The notes under the pieces: model-generated
Told to the model about the DNA's origin: nothing
Seen by the model: only the letters and a program-made list of their open reading frames with translations
The model's database searches: none
Shown: positions 54,351 through 63,649 of the stretch, piece by piece
How the letters are laid out: each line of letters starts with the position of its first letter
Position numbering within the stretch: the stretch's first letter is position 1
Assembly: GCF_023278565.1 (NCBI RefSeq)
Contig: NC_064677.1
Coordinates: 3,224,001-3,288,000 of the forward strand
Direction of reading: 5' to 3'
Source: Colletotrichum lupini
Lineage: Eukaryota; Ascomycota; Sordariomycetes; Glomerellales; Glomerellaceae
Length of the DNA: 64,000 bases
Translations under genes and position numbers: made by a program

Positions 54351-54689
54351 TAATTAATTATATTAAGCCCTTTATTTACTCTTTTTCTTTTTATAATTAC
54401 CTTTTTTATTTTTTTATTCTTTTTATTTAGTTCTTATTCTATTCTTTTTTAATAATCTCCCGATTTTAACTTTTATTATTCTAATTCTTTTTGATTTCTT
54501 TTATTAATAATAGTATTTAAAAAATATAAATTAGAGTTATATATATAGCTTTTATAATTAAATTAGTATTTTAATTAACTTATTACTCCCTCATACTCTT
54601 ATTAATATTAATTCATAATTCGGATAAACCTTACGACGTTATTTAATAACGTACTCAAATAAAGATTGATTATAAAATACTATTTAGCG

Positions 54690-55850
54690 TTAATAATATT
54701 AGTTTCAAAAAGGACGACGATAAATTACGGTGTAAATATATTTATTTATTTAAGAATAACTAAGTTATTTAGTTTTACGGAATTAGAGAACGTAAGAAGG
54801 TTACGATAGCTTTTTATATAAACGAAGATTACTCTCTACTTAACTTTAAAAACCCTTTTTATAAAGAATTATTTTAAGTAGAATACTTAGATAATAAACA
54901 CTTTTAATATCTTATATTTCAATAAAATAATCGTTTTTATTTACAAAAATACGATAATAAAACTATTAAAAATATGTATATAGAATATTAATTACTTAAT
55001 TAGACGTTACTAAGTTTTAATAATAACAATAGAGTTATATTCGGACTAGACCCTAATCTCTTTATAAAGTATTTTAATAGTAAATATATAGAATAAAAAG
55101 ATTATAAATATAACTAATATTAGCCCCCTAACGGAGCAATCCGCCAGGGCCGTACTGTGTATTACGTATTAAGGAAAACTAGGTATATTACGCTCTATAC
55201 TTAATTACTAATTAAAATAGTTAACTAACTCGACCGTTATCTTCTTTTTATTAACTCCCGACTTTCCCCTACTTTTAGCTATTTAGAAGGCGAGCTATAC
55301 TTATTTTAATATATATAAGACCTCTTAGTACTAGCTTATATAAGCGGCTAGATTCTATATTATATACTCCTTTTTATTAAGGGTCGGGGGGCCCCTTATA
55401 TATTCTTTTACGTTTATAATATAGCCTATATTAAAAGGATTTTTAGCTCTATAAAGTATAATTTCTAAACTAATATTAATATATTAAATCTTAACGTTTA
55501 TATTAACCCAGCTATTTACGGCGTTCGTACTATTACCTAGCCGAATTCTATATTATTAAAAAGTATTTTACTAATCCTCGGGCGTATTTACGTTAATTAT
55601 AATAGCTATAGCGTCGAGCTAGCTAAAGAGGGCGCCTAGCCCGAGAGGGGTAGACTTATCGACGGGTAGCTTTAGGTTCTCGTCGAAGTAGTATTTAAAC
55701 TAGCTAACTTCTTAACTAGTTATTTAACTAGCTATTTAAGTAGTAGTTTATATATTAATAGGTTTATTTAGTAAATTTATTTAGTAAATTTATTTAGTAA
55801 ATTTATTTAGTTTAAATAGAGCTTTAGGTAATATTAAAAGCAATAAGGAT
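54690..55850 (+). pseudogene. Unidentified core ORF relic of the long-TIR element
   Basis: The + strand gives a readable frame at about 54,700-54,900 (QFYGIRERKKVTIAFYINED) and again from about 55,120 to 55,750 (for example EGELYLFQYIQDLLVLAYIS), with few stops and at least one frame change between them. It would be the transposase if the element was autonomous, but I cannot match it to a transposase family or point to a DDE triad. The second block is unusually free of RIP stops. Confidence 0.4.
55763..55813. repeat. Tandem 13-bp repeat TTTATTTAGTAAA, three units and a partial
   Basis: Three identical units followed by TTTATTTAG, just inside the right inverted repeat. Perfect identity in RIPed DNA suggests recent slippage or no CA/TG sites to mutate. 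Confidence 0.9.
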
Positions 55851-55922
55851 AGAAAGAATCTTTATAAGCTCTAAAGAGTAGTAGATATTAGCTTATTTAG
55901 CCCTTCTTTTAGAAACCTCTAC

Positions 55923-56353
55923 GTTATTATTAAAGTTTAAAATCTCTGCGGTTAAGGAAGGCCGCTTTTAATTATTACGGCTAACTATTATAGTTAACTA
56001 TTACGGCCGACCTCTACTATCGACTTTTCTAGCCGGCGCTACTACATAAGTATATTACTTAGCTTATTATTAATAAATAGCTAAAGAGGGTAGCTTACCT
56101 ATCCCGAATTATATAGCGGCTTTTATATTAAAATTATTATATTACGTTAAGCGCGTACTTAGGGCACATTACGTATATTATATAATTAAAAAATATACCG
56201 TATTATATAATCTCTTTTAAAAACGTAATCCTATTAAGGTCGATCTTTTACGCCTATAAAGTTAGAAAAAAAACTACTATATATAATTTTTTTTAAAAGC
56301 GTAATCCTATTAAGGTCGATTTTTTATGCCTATAAAGTTAAAAAGAAACCACT
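55923..56353 (-). repeat. Right terminal inverted repeat with internal 76-bp tandem duplication
   Basis: The outer part is present twice. CGTAATCCTATTAAGGTCGA starts at 56,224 and again at 56,300, an offset of 76 bp, and both units run on to a (A/C)ACTAC-type end. The second unit forms the outer terminus. Confidence 0.85.
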
Positions 56354-56549
56354 ACATAACTAATATTAGATTTATTATATTAAAAAAACTAAGGCTTAGA
56401 GAGAGTATTAAAAAAAATATAAATAAGAAACCTATTTAAAAATAATAATAATAAAAAGCTAAGAAAGCTAATTATAAAAGAATAATAAGAGGCGAAAATA
56501 GAAAACAAGTTCTTATATATAACTATATAATATAATAACGTATACTTAT

Positions 56550-56840
56550 AAGTTAATTTTAATATTTATAGATAGAAATTAGACGTTATTATTAATAATA
56601 GTACATAAGAAATTTATATTTTATTAAAAATAGTAAATAAACTTAATTTATTATAGGTATATAAGAATAAACTATATTAATTATAAATAATAAACAGAGC
56701 ATAAGTTAATTATAACTATAAATATATTAATTAAGAAACCGTATATTTCTTAATATATATTAATAATTAATAAGAATAATTATAGTATAATATTATAAAG
56801 ATCGGAGATATTAATATTATCCTAGGACTTTCGTAGTTAT
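56550..56840 (+). pseudogene. Aspartic protease relic (gypsy 2)
   Basis: The frame reads LDVIINNSTQEIYIL, where the family has an L-x-D-S-G-A-T-x-N-x-I active site, and about 80 codons later DINIILGLS, the G-D-x-D-I-I-LG-x-x-W-L motif. Stops replace Gln and Trp. The catalytic Asp reads Asn. Confidence 0.75.
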
Positions 56841-57289
56841 AAAAATATAATTTATAAATAGATTAGATTATTAACTAGATCCTCTAAGAAAATCTAATTA
56901 CTAAACGACTTAAAAAAAAGGGTTTAAACGGATTTTTAAAAACTTTTAAAGAACGAGAATAAATATAATATATAGCTTTTATTAAAATAGTAAAAAGCTA
57001 TAAAAGGTTTATAACTAGTACTAATAATTAGGGATCGTAACGATTTTAAATTATACTCGAGGAGTACTAAATATATATAAGATTATTTATAGAACTTAAA
57101 GAAATAGGATTATTAAAATATAGTAGCTAGGATATAGAAATCGAACTTAAAAAAAGAACATAACCTAAGTTCTATTTAATATACTTAATAAATTAAAAAG
57201 AATAAGAGTACTTTAATAAATATATCGATAAGAAACTTAAAAAAGGATATATTTAACTATTAAATTCTCTTATAAAATTCCCCTTATTC

Positions 57290-57900
57290 TTTATATTAAA
57301 AAAGGGAGGGAAATTAAAACCTATTATCGATTATAAAAAACTTAATAAAATTATAAAAAAGAATTACTATTCCTTACTACTTATTACTAAGCTTAGAAAT
57401 TTATTTTATAGAGCTAACTAGTTTATTATTATAAATCTTAAAAGAGTATTTAACTAAATTCGAATTAAAAAAGGAGATAAATAGAAAATAGTATTCTAAA
57501 CTTATAGAGGACTTTTTAAATATTTTATTATACCCTTTAGACTTACTAATAGTTTAATGACTTTTTAGATAATAGTTAACTACGTATTTTAAGAGTACGT
57601 TAATATCTTTTTTATTATTTATATTAATAATATTCTTATCTTCTCCCCTAACTTCGAAATATATAAAAAGTATATTTATATAGTATTTTAAAAACTCTAA
57701 GACGCTAAGCTATATACTAAACCCTCTAAATACGAGTTTTATATATAAAAAGTAGACTTTTTTAAATATACTATTATACTAAGATAAATCTATATATAAG
57801 TATTAAAAGTAGAAATAGTTAAGGACTAGCTTATATTATAAAACGTTAAGGATATATAAAGATTCTTAGGATTTATTAATTTTTATTAACGATCCCTTAA
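57290..57900 (+). pseudogene. Reverse transcriptase relic (gypsy 2)
   Basis: From 57,300 the frame reads KLKPIIDYKKLNKI, the first conserved block of gypsy reverse transcriptases. It then reads TYRGLFKYFIIPFRLTNS near 57,500-57,560 and YINNILIFS at 57,620-57,646. The last is the Y-x-D-D-I-L-I-F-S catalytic box with both aspartates changed to asparagine by RIP. Almost no indels are seen over 200 codons. This is one of the best-preserved frames in the window. Confidence 0.9.
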
Positions 57901-57999
57901 GGACTATATTAATATAGTTAGACTTTTTAATAACTTAATATAAAAGGATACCTTATTTATTTAGGATCCTAAGTATAAAGAAGTATTTATTAAAGTTAA

Positions 58000-58400
58000 T
58001 AATATAGTTATTTTTAAACTAGTTATTATAATCTTAGACCCCTAAAAACCTTTTAAAATTAAAATTAATACTTTAGATTTTATTATAAGAGCGGTTTTAA
58101 AATAATAAAATAAATAAAAAAAGCTTTATTTATATTATTTTTATTTTAAGGTATTTTATAAAGTAGAATTAAATTAGTAAATCTATAATAAAGAACTAAT
58201 AATAATTATCGAAGTATTTTAAAAATAGAGACTATAGTTATTTAAAACTAAGTACGAAGTTATAGTTTATATAAACTATAAGAATTTTATTAATTTTATA
58301 ATAAATAAGAACCTAAATAAACGATAAGTTAAATAGAGCGAATTCCTATTTAAGTATAATTTCTCAATTATCTATTAAAAAGGTTTAAAAATAATAAAGT
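58000..58400 (+). pseudogene. RNase H relic (gypsy 2)
   Basis: The frame near 58,065-58,120 reads NTLDFIIRAVL, a TDASDFAIGAVL-type start, followed by FYFKVFYKVELNQQIYNKEL (58,140-58,200; stops read as Q). This is the S-x-K-x-x-x-x-E-x-N-Y-x-x-x-x-K-E-L block with Asn-Tyr altered. It follows the RT at normal distance. Confidence 0.8.
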
Positions 58401-58559
58401 AGACGCTTTTAGTAAAAGACCTAATTACGAAGTTACGGTTTTTGAAAAAATATAAGTTATTTTTAAATAAGAAAAGAATAGTAGCCTCGTACTAATTACG
58501 AAACTTTTTATAATAATTAGAAAGATTAATATTAGTTTAATTAGAAACATAACCCCTAA

Positions 58560-59250
58560 GCTTATTATAAAAATTTATAATATACTAGTATATAGTTACT
58601 AAGGAATTATTAAAACGTAAAAACGGATTTATTAGTATTATAATAAATCCGTTATACGTATTAAAATTACGAAAGTAATTAAGGACTACGTAACTTATAA
58701 AAGAAAATAAGAATAGCTTAAATAAACTATATAGCGAGCTATAATTATTATAATTACTAATAGAAGTATAATAATTAATTATATAGGACTTTATTATTAA
58801 ACTATTAAAGTCTAGAGAACTATTTATTAAAGTATAATACGATAGTATTTTGATTATAGTTAACTAACTTATTAAGTTTATTTATTTTAGTTTTTATAAG
58901 GAATTTAATACTATAAAAGACCTAATATACGTATTTACTAAGGTTATATTTTAAATTACGGTTTACTAAAAGAAATTATTTTTAATAAGAATAAGCTATT
59001 TACTTCGAAGTTTTAGAAATCTTTAATTTCGTAACTTAATATAGACTATAAATTATTAATATTATTTTATTTATAAACCAATAGATAGATAGAAAAGATT
59101 AACTAGAACCTCGAAATATACTTTTAATATTATATAAATTATAACTAGGATAATTAAGTAGCGCTTTTACTAATAACTTAGTTCGTATATAATAATATAA
59201 TTAATAAGAGTATAAAAGAGTTTCTATTTTATTTTAATTACGGATTTTAA
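58560..59250 (+). pseudogene. Integrase relic (gypsy 2)
   Basis: The zinc-binding part near 58,580-58,720 reads YSYQGIIKTQKRI then YVTYKRKQ, an H-x-x-H...C-x-x-C pattern turned to Tyr. The core near 59,010-59,110 reads SKFQKSLISQLNIDYKL then NRQIEKINQNLE. This is the F-x-S-x-F-W...HPQTDGQTER-x-N-Q motif with His-Pro and Asp-Gly changed. It is followed by NYNQDN, a stop for Trp, then VALL. Confidence 0.85.
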
Positions 59251-59639
59251 TTAATAATATATAGAGAGGTATAATAAGAATTATAAACTATAAGAGTTAT
59301 AATAAGCGTAAGTAAACTTAAGGAGATTTACAAGTAAATATTAATAAACTTCGAGTTCGTATAATAATATATAAAAAAGAATACGAATAGATTGAAAATT
59401 AAAAAACTATTTTTAAAAAAGGGGGATAGTACTTATTTTTTTTATTATAATATTAAAACGAAATGACTAAGTAATAAGTTAAATTATAAAAGACTTAGAC
59501 TTTTTGAAATTATTAAAAAAGTCTTATTAATTAATTACGAATTAAAATTATTAAATACGATACGATATTATCTTATTTTCTATATTTTATTATTTAAACT
59601 TATACTAAGAGGTTTATATATAAAAGATAATATTATTAT

Positions 59640-59790
59640 TAAACTAAATTAATTAGAATACGAAGTCGAACGGATTATTAATTATAAAATTAAGAATAAA
59701 ATATAAGAATTTCTAATTAAATAGAAAAACTACGGATATAAAAGAAATATATAAGAACTTATTATAAACTTTTAAAACTTTTAAAAATCC
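59640..59790 (+). pseudogene. Integrase C-terminal chromodomain relic (gypsy 2)
   Basis: The frame reads EYEVERIINYKIKNKI, then EFLIK, a TAG stop, then KNYGYKRN, then I, a TAA stop, then EL. The two stops sit exactly where chromodomains have tryptophan (V-K-W-K-G-Y and T-W-E-P), and TGG to TAG or TAA is the RIP product. Chromodomains of such integrases bind methylated histone H3 lysine 9 and steer insertion into heterochromatin. That is known for the group and cannot be shown here. Confidence 0.8.
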
Positions 59791-60611
59791 TTTTTAAAAT
59801 ACTAAAATTGAAATTAAAACTAGAACTCCTAGTTATTATAATATCCTAATTAATCATTTTAAAAGTATTATTAAATTATACTTCTCGCGCAGTAGCTAAT
59901 TTATCTTTATTAATAATATTAAAAAAATCAAGACTTACTTTTCCTTTTTTAAATACTATTCTTTTTTATAAAAAGAAAAACGATCTAACTTTGATAAAAA
60001 CTAGTTTATTTTAGCTTACGTACGATATAAGCCTTCTGCTTATTTTTTTAAAAAAGAGCTCTTCTATTTCTTTTCTATATTCTAGCTTATTAGCTTGAAA
60101 TAAAAAACGATTTATTATAAATATAATTAATATAAAACATATTAATAACAAAAAGAAATTTATAATCGTATATAGTATTAGTAATTACGTTATAAGAACG
60201 ACTTCGACGTATATACTTATAATACTTTAATTTACCCTCTAATATTTTATATTTTCGCTCCGATAAATAATAAAATAAATAAGGTATTTTAACTTTATAT
60301 CCTTATTTTTTAATTTTAAGAGCAAGCCTTAATTAATAATATATTAAAGATTTAGTAAATATTTTGGTATTTTTAAAAGAACTACTTAACGAGCCCTAAC
60401 CTAGGCTAAGACGACTTGTTTATAAGTTTATAGGGATAAGACTTTTAAAAAAGAGACCTAATATTACGACTAAATATATATAACTAAGACTAGGGCCCGC
60501 TCCGTAAGCTAATAATAGCTATAATATACTATATATATAAAAATATAAGAATATAAAATAATTCTTATAAAATAAAAGAATTATAAATAAGTTATATATA
60601 AATAAGAAGTA

Positions 60612-60703
60612 GTAATTACGTAATAAAGTAATTATTATAATTACTCTAAGTAATTACTTATTAGTATTTACTAAGTAATTACCTAACGAATAAGAGTAAT
60701 TAC
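60612..60703. repeat. Cluster of four GTAATTAC palindromes
   Basis: The 8-bp palindrome GTAATTAC occurs exactly at 60,612, 60,650, 60,675 and 60,696, with one imperfect copy near 60,628. The flanks (GTTATATATAAATAAG on the left, TTATAAATAAACTTATATAT on the right) are roughly inverted, so the block could fold into a large imperfect palindrome like a MITE remnant. Confidence 0.7.
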
Positions 60704-61183
60704 TAATAAAAATATATTTATAAATAAACTTATATATAATATAAACTTAAGCCGGGCTTAAGAATAGACTTCTATAGCTTCTTTAATAATTAACTTAGTA
60801 TTAGATTTTATAATCGTTTCTAGCTATTTTTACTAAAAGTCCTTTTTAATAAGATTATAATTAATTACTAAAGCCTTACTTATTTTACGATTTATAAATA
60901 TAGCTTTAGGGAAGCTACTTACGACTATAATACTACTTACTTAGTATTCGTAGCCTTAACTTTTATTAATATACTTATTATAATTAGCTAGCCGTAATAC
61001 TTAAGTTATAATTATATAAAAGAAATTATAAAAAAGGATAAGTATTTTAAAGAAAGTTTAGTAAAATCTAAGTATATTAATAATAAATTTTTAAATTAAT
61101 TAGAAATAGAGAATATTATTTATCCTTAAAAGCTATACGTCCGTATTAATTCTTATTATAATAATAAATACTATAAATAAGAC

Positions 61184-61222
61184 TATATATATATATATAT
61201 ATATTATTATTATTATTATTAT
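61184..61222. repeat. (AT)n followed by (ATT)n microsatellite
   Basis: About eleven AT units run into about six ATT units. Confidence 0.9.
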
Positions 61223-61411
61223 ATAGTATAATAATAAGAATATATATTATTATGAAATATTAATATTATAGTTATAAATAGTAAATTATATTAAATATAT
61301 AATTATATAATAAGCTTATAATTTATTAAAATAAGTTAATAATTTATTATTTATTATTTATTAATTAATTTATATTTAGAAATATTATAAAAATTAGAAA
61401 GATAGAAATAT

Positions 61412-61587
61412 TTAAAAGATATTTAAGATATATTAAGGAAATATTTAAAACATATTAAGGAAATATCTAGGAAATATTTAGGAAATTTCTAGGAAACTTT
61501 TAGGAAACCTTTAAGAAATTTTTAGGAAATTTTTAGGAAATCTTTAGGAAACTTTTAGGAAACTTTTAGGAAATCTTTAGGAAATAT
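61412..61587. repeat. 11-bp minisatellite, consensus TTAGGAAATWT, 16 units
   Basis: Sixteen contiguous 11-bp units. The left ones are most degenerate (TTAAAAGATAT, TTAAGATATAT), the right ones cleaner (TTAGGAAACTT, TTAGGAAATCT). Differences at the tenth base are C/T. The unit stays in register from end to end without an indel. Confidence 0.9.
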
Positions 61588-63150
61588 TTACGATTAATAT
61601 ATTATTTACTTAGTATTTATAGCCTTAACCTCTATTTATATATTTATTACGAATATTTATTTATAATATTATAGTATTTTTAATTTATATAATACTATTT
61701 TAAAAAAGTAAATAAAACACTTCTATTTTAATAAACTCTTTATTTATAAACTTCTTTAAACTAATTATTCCCTATTATTCCTTAACTTTTAATTATACCT
61801 TTTACTTATTTATATCCTTAATAAAGATTTAAATAAAAGTAGTGGGGTTTATTTAAAAATCCGTTTTATTATTATTAAAATTATTAGCGGAGTTAGGCTA
61901 AATCGGCTTACTCTTAATTACCTTATTATTTTAGCTTATTTACTTAGGGGTTTTAAAGATTTTTAAAAATAATTAATATTACATAAAATAATATATAAGT
62001 ATTAATAAAATAACTTATTAAAAATATCATCGTTTAGTCCGAAGTTAGGGTAATAGTACTTATAAAATACTAAATAAGTCGGCTCGTATACGTTAAGGAG
62101 AGGGTAGGTTATAAAATCTAGTTAAGAGGAGTATTAATTAAAGAATAAGTTATATTTATTATAGCTAATAACGTCCTACAATCTATAGACCTTATAGCTC
62201 TCCTCGGGGCCGAGCTTAATATTTATTTTTATTATAATAACGTCTTATTAAAAATAGTTAATTTTATAAATTAAAAATATTTTAAAAATATTTCTACTTA
62301 TAATACCGTCCTATTTAAATAATAATAATAATAACCCCTTATTATTTATAATAGCCTTAGGTTTTTAAGGGGTATTTAAGGGCGTATCCTAGCCCTTTAT
62401 AAGTAATATTATTTTAATATAATATTTTATAAAAAACTATTAATAAAGCTAAAAATATTAATATAAAATAAGAAGTAATTTATAAGTAACCTCGAGGTTA
62501 ATAATAAAAGAGAGGGATCCTTTATAAAAAATTATAAAATTAATATAATAACCCTCTTTAAAATACCTTTTAAATATATTAAAAAATAACTAATAGTAGT
62601 TATTAAAATAAAGGCTATTAGCTTCTAAGTAACGGTAATAGAGTTCTCTTAGTAATAAGATTACTCGACCTTATTATTATAAAAATAAATAAATAAATTA
62701 TATATTTAATTATAATAATAAAGATAAAACTTATACCGTCGGTCTCGAATATAGGGAGATTCTTAGGCTAGCCCCTCTTATTATTAATATAGGACTTAAA
62801 GTTATTACTTTTATAATAATAAAAAGGTATTGTAAAATTAATTCGGAAATATTTTTAATTAATTATTAATAAATTTTGAGTATAATAATAAGTTTTATAA
62901 TAAAAACTTTTAATAAAAGTCGTAATAAAAAGTAAAAATTTAAAAAAAGGGATATAACTTAACTAGGGTAAAAAAAAGGTATAAGTCGGAATTATTTCTT
63001 ATTAATTAAGTAGTAGTACCTTAATTAGCTATAATTTATTTTTAAAATATTTCTAGCCTAAGTATCTTAAAAAAAAAACGAAGTCTAATTAGTTAAATTT
63101 AGCTAGGATTTACTAATATTTAAGTACTTATTACTATGTATAGGACTCCT
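61588..63150. other. RIPed sequence next to the isochore edge
   Basis: No recognised domain. Short + strand open pieces occur, for example at about 62,160-62,300, without a family. RIP remains dense to at least 63,120. Confidence 0.4.
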
Positions 63151-63254
63151 ATCTTAACTAGGGGGGGTTATTACTAGTTTATATATAAACTCCCTATGTC
63201 CCTTATCTCGCACTAGAGAACTAGAGAAAAAGGAAGTAAAGCGTGGTAGAGAGG

Positions 63255-63278
63255 GGAGGAGGAGGAGGAGGAGGAGGA
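63255..63278. repeat. (GGA)8 microsatellite at the isochore edge
   Basis: Eight GGA units right after the last RIPed sequence. Confidence 0.95.
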
Positions 63279-63630
63279 AGAGTAGCAATGACGATACTAG
63301 AGGGACTTCGTGTAGTAGTGCAGATTGGTAGATGTAGCGAACATGCGGCCTCCTTTATCCTTCGTTCCATGACGCCTGCGCCGCAGACCCGGTGAAGGGG
63401 GGATGGAAAGGGAAAGGGAGATTACATTCGGGCCATCTGTATCGTCCTTGACCCTCATCCTCCTCCGCCTCCCCATCCCCTTCCTGTATCCGTATGTCGT
63501 TCCCGTATGTGGGCTGCTCCTTCTGCTGCGTTCGGCTAGGAGGGCCAAGTAACCTGCCAGCCTGCCTGCCGGAGAAGGAGGATAGTAAACAGAGACAGAG
63601 AGGGATGGGATTTGAGGAGGGAGGAGGAAA

Positions 63631-63649
63631 GGAAGGAAGGAAGGAAGGA
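63631..63649. repeat. (GGAA)n microsatellite
   Basis: Four complete GGAA units and a partial, within a purine-rich run beginning near 63,613. Confidence 0.95.

Larger units (their letters stand above)
54031..56353. mobile_element. 2.3-kb element with long terminal inverted repeats
   Basis: Sequence 54,031-54,350 is the reverse complement of 55,923-56,280 over about 320 bases with RIP-type mismatches. The left copy contains AAAGATCGACCTTAACGGGA, and the right copy its complement. Similarity continues inwards to an AAGCGGCC(T/C)T and CTTTAATAATA block. The right arm carries an extra 76-bp duplication. Both outer ends read TAGTRGTTT-like. Such arms with a ~1.5-kb core indicate a class II DNA transposon or a fold-back element. 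No target duplication could be fixed, and no DDE motif was recognised in the core. Confidence 0.8.
56400..59850 (+). mobile_element. Ty3/gypsy retrotransposon relic 2 with chromodomain (chromovirus type)
   Basis: The + strand carries, in order, protease (about 56,550-56,840), reverse transcriptase (57,290-57,900), RNase H (58,000-58,400), integrase with zinc-binding and core domains (58,560-59,250), the GPY-like linker (59,400-59,540) and a chromodomain (59,640-59,790). This is the layout of fungal chromoviruses such as the MAGGY/Skippy group. No gag is visible: the long-TIR element ends directly upstream, so gag may lie beyond that insertion or be lost. LTRs were not delimited; the 3' LTR should follow near 59,850-60,300. 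Confidence 0.85.
59851..61411. other. RIPed sequence, probably gypsy 2 LTR then unassigned
   Basis: The first few hundred bases should be the 3' LTR, but there is no second copy to compare. A cluster of palindromic octamers lies at 60,612-60,703 and a microsatellite at 61,184-61,222. No gene is supported. Confidence 0.4.
1..63150. other. RIP-saturated AT-rich isochore
   Basis: CA and TG dinucleotides are almost missing and TA is greatly over-represented across the whole stretch, while CG, CT and AG remain. This is the known signature of repeat-induced point mutation, in which C becomes T at CpA on either strand of duplicated DNA in filamentous ascomycetes. Stops inside readable frames are nearly always TAA or TAG, the products of CAA, CAG and TGG; TGA is rare because TG is rare. 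Recognisable transposon domains occur throughout, which fits RIP acting on repeats. Non-repeat sequence may have been mutated by spread from neighbouring repeats. Confidence 0.95.

Noticed and set aside
61412..61587. CRISPR-like array
   Set aside because: The units are contiguous 11-bp repeats with no spacers, and the DNA is fungal.
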